Positions 1-12,371 of a stretch of 64,000 nucleotides of DNA are shown here, piece after piece; the stretch's first letter is position 1; every line of letters begins with the position of its first letter. This DNA comes from Neckera pumila (taxonomy: Eukaryota; Streptophyta; Bryopsida; Hypnales; Neckeraceae): contig OZ018415.1 of the NCBI GenBank assembly GCA_963969595.1, forward strand, positions 12,896,001 through 12,960,000, written 5' to 3'. The position numbers and the translations under genes were made by a program. Below the pieces are notes generated by a model. That model was not told the origin of the DNA and ran no database searches. It saw nothing but the letters and a program-made list of their open reading frames with translations.

Positions 1-88
1 TGGGGTGCTGAAATCATTCCAAGGGAGCATGTAAAAAAAAAAGACGGACTATTTTCTGCTTGATTAATTTATGTTTGACACCTCTCAC

Positions 89-581
89 CTACACAAAATA
101 GTGAAATTAGATTGCCTTACCTCAGATAAATTACCTCATGATTCAATGCTTTGTCCACATGGAGGTTGATGCAACTCTTTGAATTGGGGCTTGAATTGGT
201 GCACTAATCTAAACCATACACATGGCTCTAGATTGAATGCATTATTGTACAGTGACAATGAATATTTATATAGTGTAGACTGTCGAGAAATTAGCATTGT
301 GCAACCTAATTCCACTATTTTGTATACACGAAATAGTGAAATTAGGTTGTCATATACTGATTTCTCGACATTCTACACTATACAACTATGTACAATTACT
401 GTAGAAGGATGCAGTAGTGAAGGAACCATGTGGGTTGCATGGATTGGTGCACTAGTTTATGGCTCGGGTAGTTTAGAGAATGGCATGTGCCTCCATCTAG
501 ACTAGCAATGAGTCATGAGGTAACTTCTCTAGTGAAGGCAACCTAATTGTTAAGGCAATCCAATTTCACAATTTTGTGTAG
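89..581. mobile_element. Inverted-repeat (MITE-like) element, 493 bp
   Basis: The two ends form an inverted repeat of about 31 bp with three mismatches (left begins CTACACAAAATAGTGAAATT, right is its near complement ending TTTTGTGTAG). Complementarity continues inward in blocks: 270-290 pairs with 360-385, and a near-perfect hairpin sits at about 301-349 around a TATACA loop. The short frames inside it do not look coding. The target duplication could not be defined and the superfamily is unknown. Confidence 0.6.
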
Positions 582-971
582 CTAATTTGAAGCCTCTAAT
601 TGTAAATGTGAATTCAAAATTTGCAAATTTTATCATGCATGGCATATAAGAAGTTATTGTATTTTTTCCAAGGGTATAATGGGGGACGAGTGAAGGGTTC
701 GGTTCTCTCAACCCCTCTTGGTGATGCAAGACCATGGATTGAGGAGAATTCCGTCCTCAATCTCTATTTAAGCTTGGCAAAAAAAAACATGCAAAAACAA
801 GCAAGAGTTTACTGATGAAGAACATAATAAGGGAACTAATGAAGAAGCAGCAAAAGTCGTCATGTGCCTCCTGAATCAACAAGGAGATGGAGTGATGGAT
901 TATTGCGTTGTTGAGTAGAGAGAGGTTTGCCTCGGGAAATCACGGGAATCTTGGCTGCAACTAGAAATGGA
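582..971. other. Intergenic stretch, nothing recognised
   Basis: AT-rich sequence between the 89-581 inverted-repeat element and the first TTAA element. No supported coding frame, RNA gene or repeat is seen. Confidence 0.5.
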
Positions 972-1902
972 TTAACCCCTAAAGGACCGTTTGTCCCCTC
1001 GGGGGACAATTCGAATCTGGGCAGGTTCCTACTGCTTCAGTTTTTAGTAATATTCTTTGGGATTTTTTGAGGTTGTGCATTTTTGCGAGAGCTTTGTGAA
1101 TATGTAACTTTAATTTTAATTGATGCATGGGAGAAAAAGTTATGGCACAATAAGCAAAATTGGAATTCGGTGGGCAGCCCAAAAAAAATCACAAAAAATC
1201 AAAATAATTTTTTTTCAATTTTTTTTTCAAAGATTATATTTTTGTCTACATGTGAAGCTTTGTTTCATTAAATTTGGACTAATTATGAGAAAATTATGGA
1301 CAATCTTAGTTTTTCGGGCAATCTAAGCATCTTCTCAAAAAAATAACTTGTGGAATTTGTTTTTCAATGCAATTTTTAGAATTTTTCAAAAATAATTGTT
1401 AGGAAAGGTTGGATTTTCTTGCTAGAAAAATCTCACCATTGGAATTATTGTGATTCAATTCCATCTACAAGCTATTAACAATTTAATTTTTCTTCAATCT
1501 TTAACCCACCTCTACTTAACAATTTTTTAATGAGTGAAAAGTCAATGATTTTTATCCTAAATTTTTTTTGGGAGATTCTTGACTCAACTACTTAACATAA
1601 ATAAGTAAAAAATCAAAGTCCATAGTGCAAAAAATTTGAACTAAAAAGACTCAAAGCCATAAATTCTAGTCAAGTAAGGTGCAAAAAAACTTGTTTTCTT
1701 CACTTTAAATGCATATATCTTGCAATCTACATGGTCAAAGTTTCTGAAATTCTTCAACATATTTATATACTAGTCAAGTACAAGATCTTATGGTTGGATA
1801 TGCAAGAAAAAACAATTTTTAAAGCTCTTTTCTCTTTGCAATAGAAATGACAATTTTGAGTGGTTTTTAATAGGAAAATCACCTTGGTCCTTTAGGGATT
1901 AA
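972..1902 (+). mobile_element. TTAA-flanked non-autonomous DNA element (copy 1, 931 bp)
   Basis: The left end reads TTAACCCCTAAAGGACC and the right end is its near complement, GGTCCTTTAGGGATTAA, giving a TIR of about 13 bp directly inside TTAA. A perfect short palindrome (GTCCCC...GGGGAC) lies just inside the left end only. The interior is AT-rich with no transposase frame. Length and interior are shared with eight other full copies in this window; copies at 10304 and 54122 are the closest relatives, judged by eye. TTAA flanks with a CCC-type terminus are the hallmark of piggyBac elements; that assignment is inference, since no transposase is present. Confidence 0.8.
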
Positions 1903-4258
1903 GAATCATCCACAAATTCATCCTACTAACTAGGTCTGGCTTAAGAATTGTCCTGTAGAATCTTCAAACTCAATCGTTGAATCTTCTACACCACCGCGGA
2001 GCTACTTTTTGTTGGCCTATCATGTATGGCTTAAGGTTAGCTCAGGGGTCAAGATAGGGATAAGAAACCACGGGATACGGGACGGCCAGACCACAAGTTG
2101 AGCAGTCTGAAAGATGGGGTCTTAAACTTAAAATCCACGGTGACCAGCAATTGTGCCTCACTAATGGGAATGACAAAAAAAACGACCATGTGGGTGATCA
2201 ATTCCACTTCGTTGCCATAAACACAAAACGGGGCTATTATTGGATATCCTCATAGCCCGCAACAATGTTTACAATGCAAAATTGAAAACAACAAGCCTTC
2301 AAAACCAGCTAGGAATAACAATAAAAAGACAATGAGCCTCCAAAATCGGCTAGGAATAACAAGCCACAAGCTACAACACACAACACTTCAATCTTCTTGT
2401 CTCCAAATCTTAAAGTCTCCAACTCTCCAACTCCAACTCTTCAAGTCTTCAACTCCAACTCCCCAAATCTCCAACTCCAACTCCAACTCTAAATCCTTGG
2501 CTGAGCTTTAATTAGGTGCCACCATTGCTTCGAGAGTCCAAATCAAATGATTGATAGCTTTTTGAAAAGCTAATACATTTTTCTACTTCTTTTTTAAATC
2601 TTAAATCATTCTAACACTCTGTCCAACTTCTATGCTAATAAAATTTCCTACAATCTCTTCAAATTTCATTGCAAACTAAAGACCTTTTCATCATTTATGG
2701 CCGGTCAAAGTATCTGCCCTTTCATATGGGAGGTAGCAACCTCCCTTCACTCAAACTAGCACAAATCTCAATTCCCAACTTCAATTCAAATAAGAAAAGA
2801 TTTTTTGCAAACATAACACCATGATACACAACTCCTCCAAATTTCATTTCAAATTTCTCAAAATACAATACACTATGCTCCTCCAAACTCTAGCCTCCAA
2901 ACTAACAACAAGGAAGAAGATGAAAATATTCACCACCTTATCTCCCACCTCAGCTACTCAAGTTAAGTGGACTACCACCTACCTTCATCACATAGCTGTC
3001 CTAAAACCCATTGGCCATCATAATTAACCACACAATGAATCCCCTATCTTTTTTTTAAAGATAAATCACCTCAAAGTTAAACTAAAAGATAAACTATCTC
3101 CTGTTTTTTCTTCTATAACTTCACACATACGAATTAAAATTAGAAATTAATTCCAAGTATGAAAAATAGGATCTTACATATGTCTAATAGAGGTAAAAAA
3201 TAGAATTCCAAGAAAAATGTCCCTCCATCTTTTTGTTGCGGTTCTTCATCTTAAGATTTAGAAAAAAACTCCTGTTTGATATATACTAAAATCCAAAGCA
3301 AAAAAGAAAATTAAACCTCTACAACCATATATTTTATTAATCAAATCCTATCAAAATAGCATATAAATATACATCTTTATATAATGTACGCATTTGCAAG
3401 GTGATAGCGTAGAGTCATAGCCCTAGACGGTGGAGGTTTGGACTTGGCTTGCCACTCCAGGGCCCGCAGCAACCACTCCAACGTATCATTTTTGATGCAC
3501 CTGGTGGTGGAGTTCTAACATTGTATAGCTAGGTAGTGGTCCTCTCCATGCTAGGAAAGTATTATACTTTGTTAGATGCCAAGGAAGGACTTATTAATTA
3601 ATTCAAGGATGGGAGGAAAAAATTTGTTCATTGTAAAGGGTTTTGTTTTCAAAGATGCAAAAGGGACCTGCCTACCTAATTGTTAAACAATGTCATATAG
3701 ATCTTAACTTGGTGGTGATTTTTTGTGCAAGGACAAATGAGGCCCTACAAAAGAATAGGAAAGCATTGCATCTATGCGGATCTAGACTAGGCATCAATCT
3801 ACCTACAACCGCACGCAACATCCCCAATGATTGTTGTTGTCTTTGTTTGTTGACTAGTATTACTTTGTCCAGTTGTCATTGGCATATGTACATTTGTCTT
3901 TAGTTTAGAACATTGTTGTATCGTGATCCTTCACAAGGCCTCTATTCTGAATGAGTGCAAGGCCTCATCTTGTCCTACATGTGTAAAAAAATGCAAGACC
4001 AATTAAGCATTTTGAATCTTACAATGCATTAATAACGTTGTGGGGTATAATCTTCTCACAAGTGAGTTCTTTACTACGTATGCATCTTTTGCTTGTGGTT
4101 TAGGCCGAGTCGTTTACACTTTGGATTTTGCATTTCGAATTGTGAACTTTGGTTCTACAGTATATGTGTAGGCTATGTTCAAATAGGTGACTGATGTTTT
4201 GCTCTTGTTACTCTGTCATTTTAGGTTTCATGCCTCTATTGTTTCATGATTTCACCTT
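1903..4258. other. Intergenic repeat-rich stretch, no gene recognised
   Basis: AT-rich sequence holding a CTCCAA-type low-complexity tract at 2395-2495 and short unsupported frames, for example at 2821-3027 and 3643-3903. The latter lack codon bias, splice context or family resemblance. No RNA gene seen. Confidence 0.45.
2395..2495. repeat. Low-complexity CTCCAA/CTCCAAC tract
   Basis: Irregular reiteration of CTCCAA, CTCCAACT and CTTCAACT units over about 100 bases. It is a degenerate microsatellite with no coding frame across it. Confidence 0.6.
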
Positions 4259-4428
4259 CACTACAAGGGAGCAGTGTCAATTCAAACATTTTTTTGTCAA
4301 TTTTTTGTCAATTTGGACATTATTTTGTCAATTTTCTGTCAATTTGGACATTTTTTTGACAGGATTCTGTCAATTCGGACATTTTAGTCAATTAGGACAT
4401 GTCAATTCGGACACTGTTTTCTTAGAGA
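4259..4428. mobile_element. CACTA-like miniature element with internal GTCAATTYGGACA repeats (copy 1)
   Basis: It starts CACTACAAGGGAGCAGTGTC and ends near GGACACTGTTTTCTTAGAG, where the terminal GTAGTG seen in the copy at 25688 has decayed. The inside is built from five to six iterations of TGTCAATTYGGACA separated by T runs. CACTACAAG ends are typical of plant En/Spm (CACTA) elements. It is too small to code for anything. Confidence 0.6.
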
Positions 4429-4994
4429 GCCATCTGTTTGTAAGGCTACAGTTACTTTTCTTCTTCCTAATGCCACTACATTAGTATTGTTGGTTCCTTA
4501 GATTTACTTGGGTTGTGCTAAATTGAGGTTCAATAATCTATGAACTTTCTTGTCCGGCTTTACAAATATTCATTAAAGATAAAAAATATTGGTTCATTAA
4601 GTTAGACACTTAATGGATGACTATTTCTACCTATCCTTCTTCAATTATTTGTATCTGGTTTTGAAATGAAATTAGTATAAACAACTTGAATTGATTGACA
4701 ACACTTTTTTTTGGTCAAATTTTGCCAACTTTGACAATAAGGAGCTAATATGTTAATTTCCCTCTAAACTAATTCAATGACATGTAGCTAAGAACAACAA
4801 AGCTATAGTAATAAAAAAAAGCCCTATCAATTTGTTCAAGGAAGGCCCTACATTAATTGCTAAAACATGCACATTGAGAAACTTGCTTTGTAAATCAACT
4901 CGGATGAATTGTATCATAAATGTCCAACTTAAGGCCAAGTCGCTTGTACTAGAGTCTTCCAAGTCAATAACAATGGGTCAACCATCTTAAATTC
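4429..4994. other. Intergenic stretch, nothing recognised
   Basis: AT-rich sequence between the CACTA-like element and TTAA element copy 2. No coding, RNA or repeat structure could be supported. Confidence 0.45.
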
Positions 4995-5937
4995 TTAACC
5001 CCTAAAGGTTTTTGACTATGTTTTCACCAAAAGCGCGCCAAAATTGCCATTTTCAATACAAGTACCAAATTTTAGAAAAATAACATTTTTGAACACATGT
5101 AACCGTAGGATCTTGTAGTACACTGGTTTAAGAAGATGTGGAAAAATTTCAGAATTTTCCACCATGTAGATTGCAAGATAATAGCGTTTGAATTGACAAA
5201 AATCCATTTTTAATCATTGCAAAAATCCAGGCAGCTGCCCTTCACAAGGTCACATTTGTATGAAAAAATGTCCAAAATGGTGGTTGCTCTTCTAATTCAT
5301 TCTTCAAGGCAAGTTGGCTACATGCTTGGAAATTTTCAGATCATTTGGAATTATACAACATACAAGAAAAAAATAGTAAGTAGGAAGAGGTAGAGAATGA
5401 CTCAAAATACTAAATTGTCAGGAATTTAATTATGGAATTGAAAAATGCTAATCCCAGCGGTTGTAATGTTGTAATAAACAATATACACCCAATGTTTTTT
5501 GTTTTATTCAAAAATATTGAAAATTGAGTTAGATAAAGGACTTCAAAGTTTATTTTAGAGTAGAGATTCCATAACTACCCTCCAACTAAGAATCCTCATA
5601 ACTTTTGACTCGATAATCCAAATGGAATGATTCAAAGCTTTCCAAGTATATATAAATCTATAAAACCAATTTCAAATTTTAATTTTTCAAAAAAGTGTTT
5701 TCTAAAGAATTTTTTTGAGCTGCTCGGGCTGCCCGCTGAACGCAAAAAAATATATATCATGCAATAACTTTTTACCCATAAAGTCAAAAGTTATGAAAAT
5801 TGTTGGGCCTTGAAGCTACTCCTTGGGCACATCTTGTGTGAAAATTTCAAAGAAAAAAAATTAAAATTTTCATTTGTAGTGAGCTGCCTAAAATTGCTAT
5901 GTTGCCAAAAAATGGTGTTTGGTCCTTTAGGGATTAA
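4995..5937 (-). mobile_element. TTAA-flanked element (copy 2, 943 bp, reverse)
   Basis: Ends are TTAACCCCTAAAGG and GGTCCTTTAGGGATTAA. It is inverted relative to copy 1: the interior motifs that lie at the right end of copy 1 (AAATTGCCATTTTCAATACA and the nearby AGGATCTTGTAGT) are at the left here. Closest relatives in the window are at 12732 and 50651. No frame of useful length. Confidence 0.75.
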
Positions 5938-6267
5938 TTAGGCTGCATTGTTTTGGTAGATTCTTGGGAAGAGCATGGATATGGTAAACCAATATCATTT
6001 GAACTAATCTAATAAAAAAAGGGATGTTCTGGTTTATGGAATTTTGCCAAAAAAAGTGAGCCAAAGAATTTCTTGGGCGAAGAAAGATTTTCCATCTTGT
6101 AACAAAAATTTGCAAATAGATTCAAAATAGCACAAGGCCTTTGATGTGTAAATGCTTTGAGTATAATCTCTTGCGCCTTGAAAAATATTCAAGGATCCAA
6201 AATCTATTCCCAAATTCTCTTTTTACCAAAAACCTCTATCCTATAATTTCCACAATATGCTAAAAAC

Positions 6268-6850
6268 TATCATACCCAGCTTTGATTTAGTTTGAATATT
6301 AGGCAACATATTCAAATGACTTGAAACTATTAGAGGGAATTCGAGGGCCTTGAAACTATTAGAGGGCCATTTTAGGCCCGTTTTCAAATCTAGCCCAATT
6401 CTGTGAACAACGGTATGGGTTGTTAGAATTTTTTTTTTCAAAAAATGACTGTTGTTGAACCACGTCAGCCAACTGCTGCAGTTGCGTTCTTGCAATCTGG
6501 GAACACAAGGGAACTTGCAGCCCCTGAATCCCCTCTAATTCTTCACCACAATATCGATAAGCTATTCAACTACTCATTGACCAATTTTAATCACAATCAA
6601 AGATATTGTCCAACTTTGATGGCTATTTTTCCACCACCAACATTGTAATCCTTCCCAAGATGCTTTAAAAATTGTCATGCTTAAATTTGGTTTAGTATGA
6701 ATGATAGAAAAAAGATTCAAATGACTTGAAACTTCACCACAATATAGATCAACTACTCAACTATTTATTTATCAATTTTCATTATGATCTAAATTTTGTT
6801 CAAATTTGGTGGACATTTTTCCGCTATTGACTTTTTACTCCTTCATTGCT
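6268..6850. repeat. Diverged tandem duplication, first copy carrying an insertion
   Basis: The block 6268-6660 (with TTCAAATGACTTGAAAC, TTCACCACAATAT and a later TTTTTCCACCA) recurs in the same order at 6676-6850. The first copy is interrupted at GAAAC by the 6329-6539 element; the second is uninterrupted (TTGAAACTTCACCAC at about 6729) and so shows the empty site. Confidence 0.7.
6329..6539. mobile_element. CATTAGA-ended TIR element (variant) in a duplicated target
   Basis: Ends ATTAGAGGGAATTC and CCCTGAATCCCCTCTAAT are inverted repeats matching the element at 23980. Near the left end a 29 bp direct duplication repeats TTGAAACTATTAGAGGG. Comparison with the paralogous empty site near 6729 leaves at most 1-2 bases that could be target duplication. 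Confidence 0.6.
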
Positions 6851-6877
6851 TCTATACCCAATTGTATTTTATATATA

Positions 6878-6957
6878 CTACCTCTATTTCTGAAAAAGAC
6901 CCATGTTTTCTTTGTAAAATACACAAGAAATATAGGTCTTTTCAGAAACAAAGGGAG
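6878..6957. mobile_element. Stowaway-like MITE, 80 bp
   Basis: Flanked by TA on both sides. The left arm CTACCTCTATTTCTGAAAAA pairs imperfectly with the right arm TTTTCAGAAACAAAGGGAG, so nearly the whole element folds as a hairpin. A TA target plus CTCCCTC-type ends is the Stowaway (Tc1/mariner-derived) signature of plants. Confidence 0.85.
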
Positions 6958-7239
6958 TAACTCATAGACCCCAAGTCTATTTTAGACAAATTTTTGTACA
7001 AGGTAGTAGATAAGTAAAAAAAACACACTTTAAGTTTCATTCATTTTCATCAAATGTTGTCGAAAAGAGTTTGGATGTACATTTCGATGGTTGAGTCAAT
7101 TGCCATTAGCTTTATTGGCCCATATCGGTTGAGGTAGCTTGCATGCAAGGCTATAGGGGTACTTGTTGCTTCTTGAGGCCATGTATGGACGGAAACAAAG
7201 GTGCCTTTTTGTTCTATTTTGATTACGGTTAAATTTTGG

Positions 7240-8163
7240 TTAACTCCTAAAGGACCAAGACCTTTTATCTGCCAAAAAACACTCAAAACTGTCATTTCTA
7301 TAACAAAGAGTTAAAAAAATTGAAATTATCTTTTTTGCACATCTAACTGCAGGATCTTACACCTAGCTAGTATGAATATGTGTGGAAAAAATTTTAGAAT
7401 TTTTGGCCGCACAGATTGCAAGATATCTGCATTTAAAGTGGAAAAAGCAAGTTTTTCAGCACATTGTGAGACTAGATTATTTGACTTCCAACCTTTTGAC
7501 TTAAATTTTTTGCACTACAAAGTTTTGAGCTTTAAATTTTTATGGTGGAAAATTGAGTTGAGAGTCTAGGAAAAAAAAGAAAACTTCAAAAAATTTTAAT
7601 TTTCATACTTTAAAACAATGCTAAATAGAAATAGGTACAAGATAGGATGAAAATCTAAAATATTAACATATTTTATATGGAATAAAAATGCACTAATCCC
7701 AATGGTGAGATTGTTCTAACAAAACAACTAAACCAAGTGGTATTTTTTTTTTAAATTATAAAAATTGCATTCATAAATGAATCCTACAATTCATTTTTTT
7801 CAAGAAGATGCTCTAAGGTGCCCGGAAAAATAAGATTGTCCATAACTTTCTCATAACAAATCCAAATGGAATGAATCAAAGCTTTCTAGATAGACAAAAA
7901 TATAATCTACGGGAAAAAAATTCAAAAAAAAATAAAAATTTGCAAAATTTTTTTTACTGTCCCCCGTCCCTTGTTTTGAATTTATTTGGGCATAATTTTT
8001 TTCCCGGCACCGATTGAAAAAAAAATTATATTTCCACAAAGCTTATCATTTTTTTCTATCTTCCCAAAAATATTCAAAAAATCAGGACAAAAATTCAGCC
8101 CATAGGTACCTGCCCGAAATCCCATTTGTCCATTAAACGGACACTTGGTCCTTTAGGGGTTAA
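7240..8163 (-). mobile_element. TTAA-flanked element (copy 3, 924 bp, reverse)
   Basis: Ends are TTAACTCCTAAAGGACC and GGTCCTTTAGGGGTTAA. Reverse-complemented, its end segment matches the start of the copy at 9075, including a GGTACCTATG block about 45 bases in. Poly-A/T runs fill the interior and there is no coding frame. Confidence 0.8.
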
Positions 8164-9074
8164 ATGATGTAAATATTTGGGCCTTATTGGTAAATTTTTT
8201 TTGTGGTTTGTGATTTCGTCTTTTGTGGCAAAATATTGACCAGGTTTTAAAGAGAAATCAGCGGCTCATCGCCTCCTTCAAGCCTCCCAATATGAATATG
8301 AAGTCTTTCATAGCCAAGATCATCAAGCTCTTCAAAGATTCAAGAGAAGATGGTCCTCTTTGGAGAGGATTTTATGAGGGAAAAGACAAAGCCTTTACAA
8401 GGTGTTGTGAACATCATTGTTACATTAGGCGACTTATAATCAATAGACGTCCTGATTGATATCAAATTGTTTAAATTAAATGTTAGCATCCTGGACCCTG
8501 ACTCAGATGTCGCCCATTTTGCCAGCATCTTCTACCAACCCGCCATCTGGAAATCCACAAATTGGCCACCAATGCTCGCAAGAAAGAATGCGCTTGAATA
8601 TAAGTTGATGAGTTCCAATACCCTTCCCGACATCTACAAAATAGTACAATACAATGTCTACAAAACAGCACTTATAAGGTCAAATTAAAAATCAATGACG
8701 AGCAAAATTTTTGGACAATTCAGACAGATTGGATAGGCAATGTAACTACCTTAAAGTAGTAACATTGGGCGGGTTAGGATTACTGGATGTTTTGGACAGG
8801 CGAACATATCGGACAAATCGGACAAATAATGTCCAATATGACAGCTATAGTTGTGAAGGCTTCTAAGACATGTTTGAATTTTGGATTGTTACCTCCAAAG
8901 TCATTGCACACTATGGAGTATTACATCTTAGAACATGCTGATCTTCAAATGTCCAGTGCAGTCTAGGACCTCTTTCACTCAAGCATGAAGAATCCTAATG
9001 CCTTCCATTAGGGTAGCTCATAAAACAGAAACTCAATCAGATTGAACCTTGTCAATCTAGCTTTTATGACTGCC
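8164..9074. other. Intergenic stretch, nothing recognised
   Basis: Frames at 8223-8459 and 8467-8688 have less A/T bias than their surroundings but no recognisable domain or splice structure. At 8700-8840 several GGACA/GGACAAAT words recall the CACTA-like elements without definable ends. Confidence 0.4.
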
Positions 9075-9994
9075 TTAACCTCTAAAGGACCATTGTCCCT
9101 TCGGGGGACAAATGCAATTTCAGGTAGGTACCTATGAGTTGAAAATTTGTCCTAATTTTTTGAAACTTTTTTTGAAGATAGAGGTACTAATAATCATTGT
9201 GGGAATATAATAGGTTTTCAATCGGTGCCTGGGAACAAAAGTTATGCCCAAATAAGCTCAAAACAAGGGAGAAGGGGCAGCAAAAAAAATTTTAATTTTT
9301 TTTTAAAATTTTTTTTTAAATTTCTCAAAGATTATATTTTTGTCTATTTAGAAAGCTTTGATTTGTTTCATTTGGATTTGTTGTGAGATGGTTATGGACA
9401 ATCTTGTTTTTAAGGCAACTAGAGCATCTTTTTAATTAAATAATGTATAGGATTCATTTCTGAACCCATTTTTTGCAATTTAAAAAAAACAAAACTCCAC
9501 ATGTTTTTATTTTATTTCTAAAATAGTCTCACCATTGGGATTAGTGCATTTTAATTTCATCTAAAAGATATGAATATTTTTTATTTTCCTTCTATCTTGT
9601 ACCTACTTCTACTTAATAATTTTTTAATGAATGAAAATTAAGTTCTTTTGGATTTTTATTTTCCCTAGATTCCCAACTCAATTCTCCACTATAAAGAATT
9701 AAAGCTCAAAACTCTATAGTGCAAATAATTTAAGTCAAAAATGTTCAAAATCAAAAATTCTAGTCCCGCAATGTGCTCAAAAACTTATTTTTCTCACTTT
9801 AAACGTAGATATCTTGAAATCTATGCAGTCAAAAATCCTGAAATTTTTTCTACACATTTTCATACTTGTTAAGTGCAAGATCCTATAGTTGTATGTGCAA
9901 AAAATAATTTTCAATTTTTTTTACTCTTTGCTACAGAAATGGCGATTTTGAGTATTTTTTGGCAGAGTAATGGCCTTGGTTTTTTAGGGGTTAA
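9075..9994 (+). mobile_element. TTAA-flanked element (copy 4, 920 bp)
   Basis: Left end TTAACCTCTAAAGGACC, right end TTTTTTAGGGGTTAA. Just inside the left end lies the same palindrome type (TTGTCCCTTCGGGGGACAA). It belongs with the copies at 7240 and 45987. Confidence 0.78.
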
Positions 9995-10303
9995 ATCAAA
10001 ACACCTCCATTTTGAAGCCTCATAATTCCTTCTTTGTAATAGATTTCAATATATAGTTTGGAATCATAGTAGATGAACTATTCAAAATCAAACCCCAAAC
10101 TTTGCCTTGATCCAACACTTTTGCAAAAAATAATACAATGCCCTTCACATCAATGCTTCCTTCAATATAAAATCACCAACAAATACACAATTGTGCATTG
10201 AAGTGCATCTCACACCTCTAAACTAGAAAGAAACAAGAAAAAAAGACAAGGGACCAACATGTGCCTTGAATTTGCTACCCGACAACCAAAGGTGGCTAGC
10301 CGC
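9995..10303. other. Spacer between two TTAA elements
   Basis: About 310 bases of AT-rich sequence with no gene or repeat recognised. Confidence 0.5.
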
Positions 10304-11233
10304 TTCACCCCTAAAGGATTTGTCCCCTTGGGTGACAATTTGGGTTTGGACAAGTTCCTACTGTTTCAATTCTTAGTGATATTTTTTGGGATTTTTTGAG
10401 GTTGTGTATTTTTGCAAGAGCTTTGTGAATATATAATTTTTATTTTAATTGCTGCCCGAGAGCACAAGTTATGGCACAATAAGCAAAAATGGAGTTTGGC
10501 GGGCAGCACAAAAAAAATCACAAAAAATCAAAATAATTTTTTTTCAATTTTTTTTTTCAAAGATTATATTTTTTTTTCTACATGTGAAGCTTTGTTTTAT
10601 TTAATTTGGACTAATCTAAGGAAATTATGGACAATCTTAGTTTTTCGGGCAATCTAAGCATCTTCTTAAAAAAATAACTTGTAGAATTCATTTTTGAATG
10701 CAGTTTTTAGAATTTTTCAAAAAAAATTGTTAGACAGGGTTATTTTTTTTTGCTAGAACAATCTCATTGTTGGAATTATTGTGATTCAATTCCATCTAAA
10801 AGCTATTAACAATTTAGGTTTTTCTTCAATCTTGAACCAACCTCTACTTAACAAATTTTTAATGAGTGAAAATTAAGTGCTTTTTCTCCTAAATCTTTTT
10901 TGTAGATTCTCAACTCAAATACTTAACATAAATAAGTAGAAAATCAAAATTGGTAGTGCAAAAAATTTGAAACAAAAAGATTCAAAGCCAAAAAATCTAA
11001 TCAAGCAAGGTGAAAAAAAAATTGTTTTCTTCACTTTAAATGCACATATCTCACAATCTACAAGGTTAAAGTTTCTGAAATTTCTTCCACGCATTCATAT
11101 ACTAGTCTAACATAAGATCTTATGTTGAATGTGAAAAAAAAAACAATTTTTTAAGCTCTTTTCTCTTTGCAATAGATTTGACAATTTTGAGTGGTTTTTG
11201 ATAGGAAAATTACCTTGGTCCTTTAGAGGTTAA
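10304..11233 (+). mobile_element. TTAA-flanked element (copy 5, 930 bp)
   Basis: The right end GGTCCTTTAGAGGTTAA is intact; the left end reads TTCACCCCTAAAGGA, so the outer TTAA has one substitution. The interior is close to copy 1 (972-1902) throughout, including the region giving the short frame at 10412-10657, which is similar to copy 1 because the DNA is similar, not because it is coding. Confidence 0.78.
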
Positions 11234-12371
11234 CCCTAATCCCTCTAATTCTAGTATCAACTATCAAGCAATTAGTTATCAATTGGCAACTAACAAGTAC
11301 AACTAACAACAAAGCTCCCAATACTAAAAATCTCTAACACTAAACACTCCCTTTTAACAAATGATAATGGAAATGCAACTCATAGATGGTTCACTTCACA
11401 ATAATGCCATGCCATTCTTTCTCCATTACATCACCCTAAAAGTTGAAAATAGTATTGTAGTGTGAAGTGACCTCTAGCCAAACCATACACACTACAAACT
11501 TGACAATCTAAAACTCAAAAACTATAATGGTTGGCACACAGATAGTGGAATGGTCATCCTAAATCCTATAATAGCCAACTATAGAATTCTTGAGTATTTT
11601 CAATTATACTGGTAATTGATTGAATAGATGCTCTAATATAGATCCAAAACTATTAGTAGTGCTCACATGCAAATTATATCTCTTGTTCTACAAATGTAAT
11701 TCAACCATATCTTACAAAAGCGTTGTTCTACCAAAGAAGCATTGTCCTACAAATCAAGGCAAAGGAAGGATGACAATGATAGGTGACAATGCAATGAAAC
11801 CCTTGCTTCATCAATGAAGTAAAGCATGAGTAGTATATTGATCTTGGTCCATTAAAACCTAAAAATTGCTCAGTGTTAGATGGTAGAAAGGGTTTGAACA
11901 TGGTAAGGACTGGTATTGCTTTTAGAATTGGTCATGGCAGCCAAACCCTGCTCTGTCATCCGTGTCTACCTAATGTGGTAAAATTTGGATTTTAGTTTAA
12001 AAACCAACATGACTTTTAAAGAAGAAATTGTAGCCTTTACAAATTTTAAGTTGAAGGAAACATAACATTGCAAAACACTGGAATCTTCTCCTCCTAGCTG
12101 AAGGTATAATTCTGCCTTAGATATCTACGGGGAGCGTTTAGTAATAATAGGAGAGACAAGAGTAGTCGCACTGATAAAAACTTAATTGTACAGATAAGGT
12201 GGTCCATCCCCTGACAATCAAAGTCAAGAACATGATGTATTGTATTTAATGGCAAGATTTTAGAATGACTATTTCAATGCTGTGGGCTCCAACATTGGCG
12301 GGGGAGCAAAAGGGATCCTCTAGCGTTGATTAACAATGTTATAAAAGTAACCACTGAGAATTTGATACTAA
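11234..12371. other. Intergenic stretch, nothing recognised
   Basis: No coding frame above background, no RNA gene and no clear terminal repeats over about 1.1 kb. Confidence 0.45.

Noticed and set aside
1083..1326. Short frame (LCEYVTLILIDAWEKKLWHNKQ) with a similar frame at 10412-10657
   Set aside because: Both lie in the same place of two TTAA element copies; the DNA is similar throughout in all frames, and other copies carry stops. No sign of protein-level selection.
3361..3480. GC-richer segment considered as a possible tRNA gene
   Set aside because: No cloverleaf or GTTCGANTC-type T-loop could be drawn.
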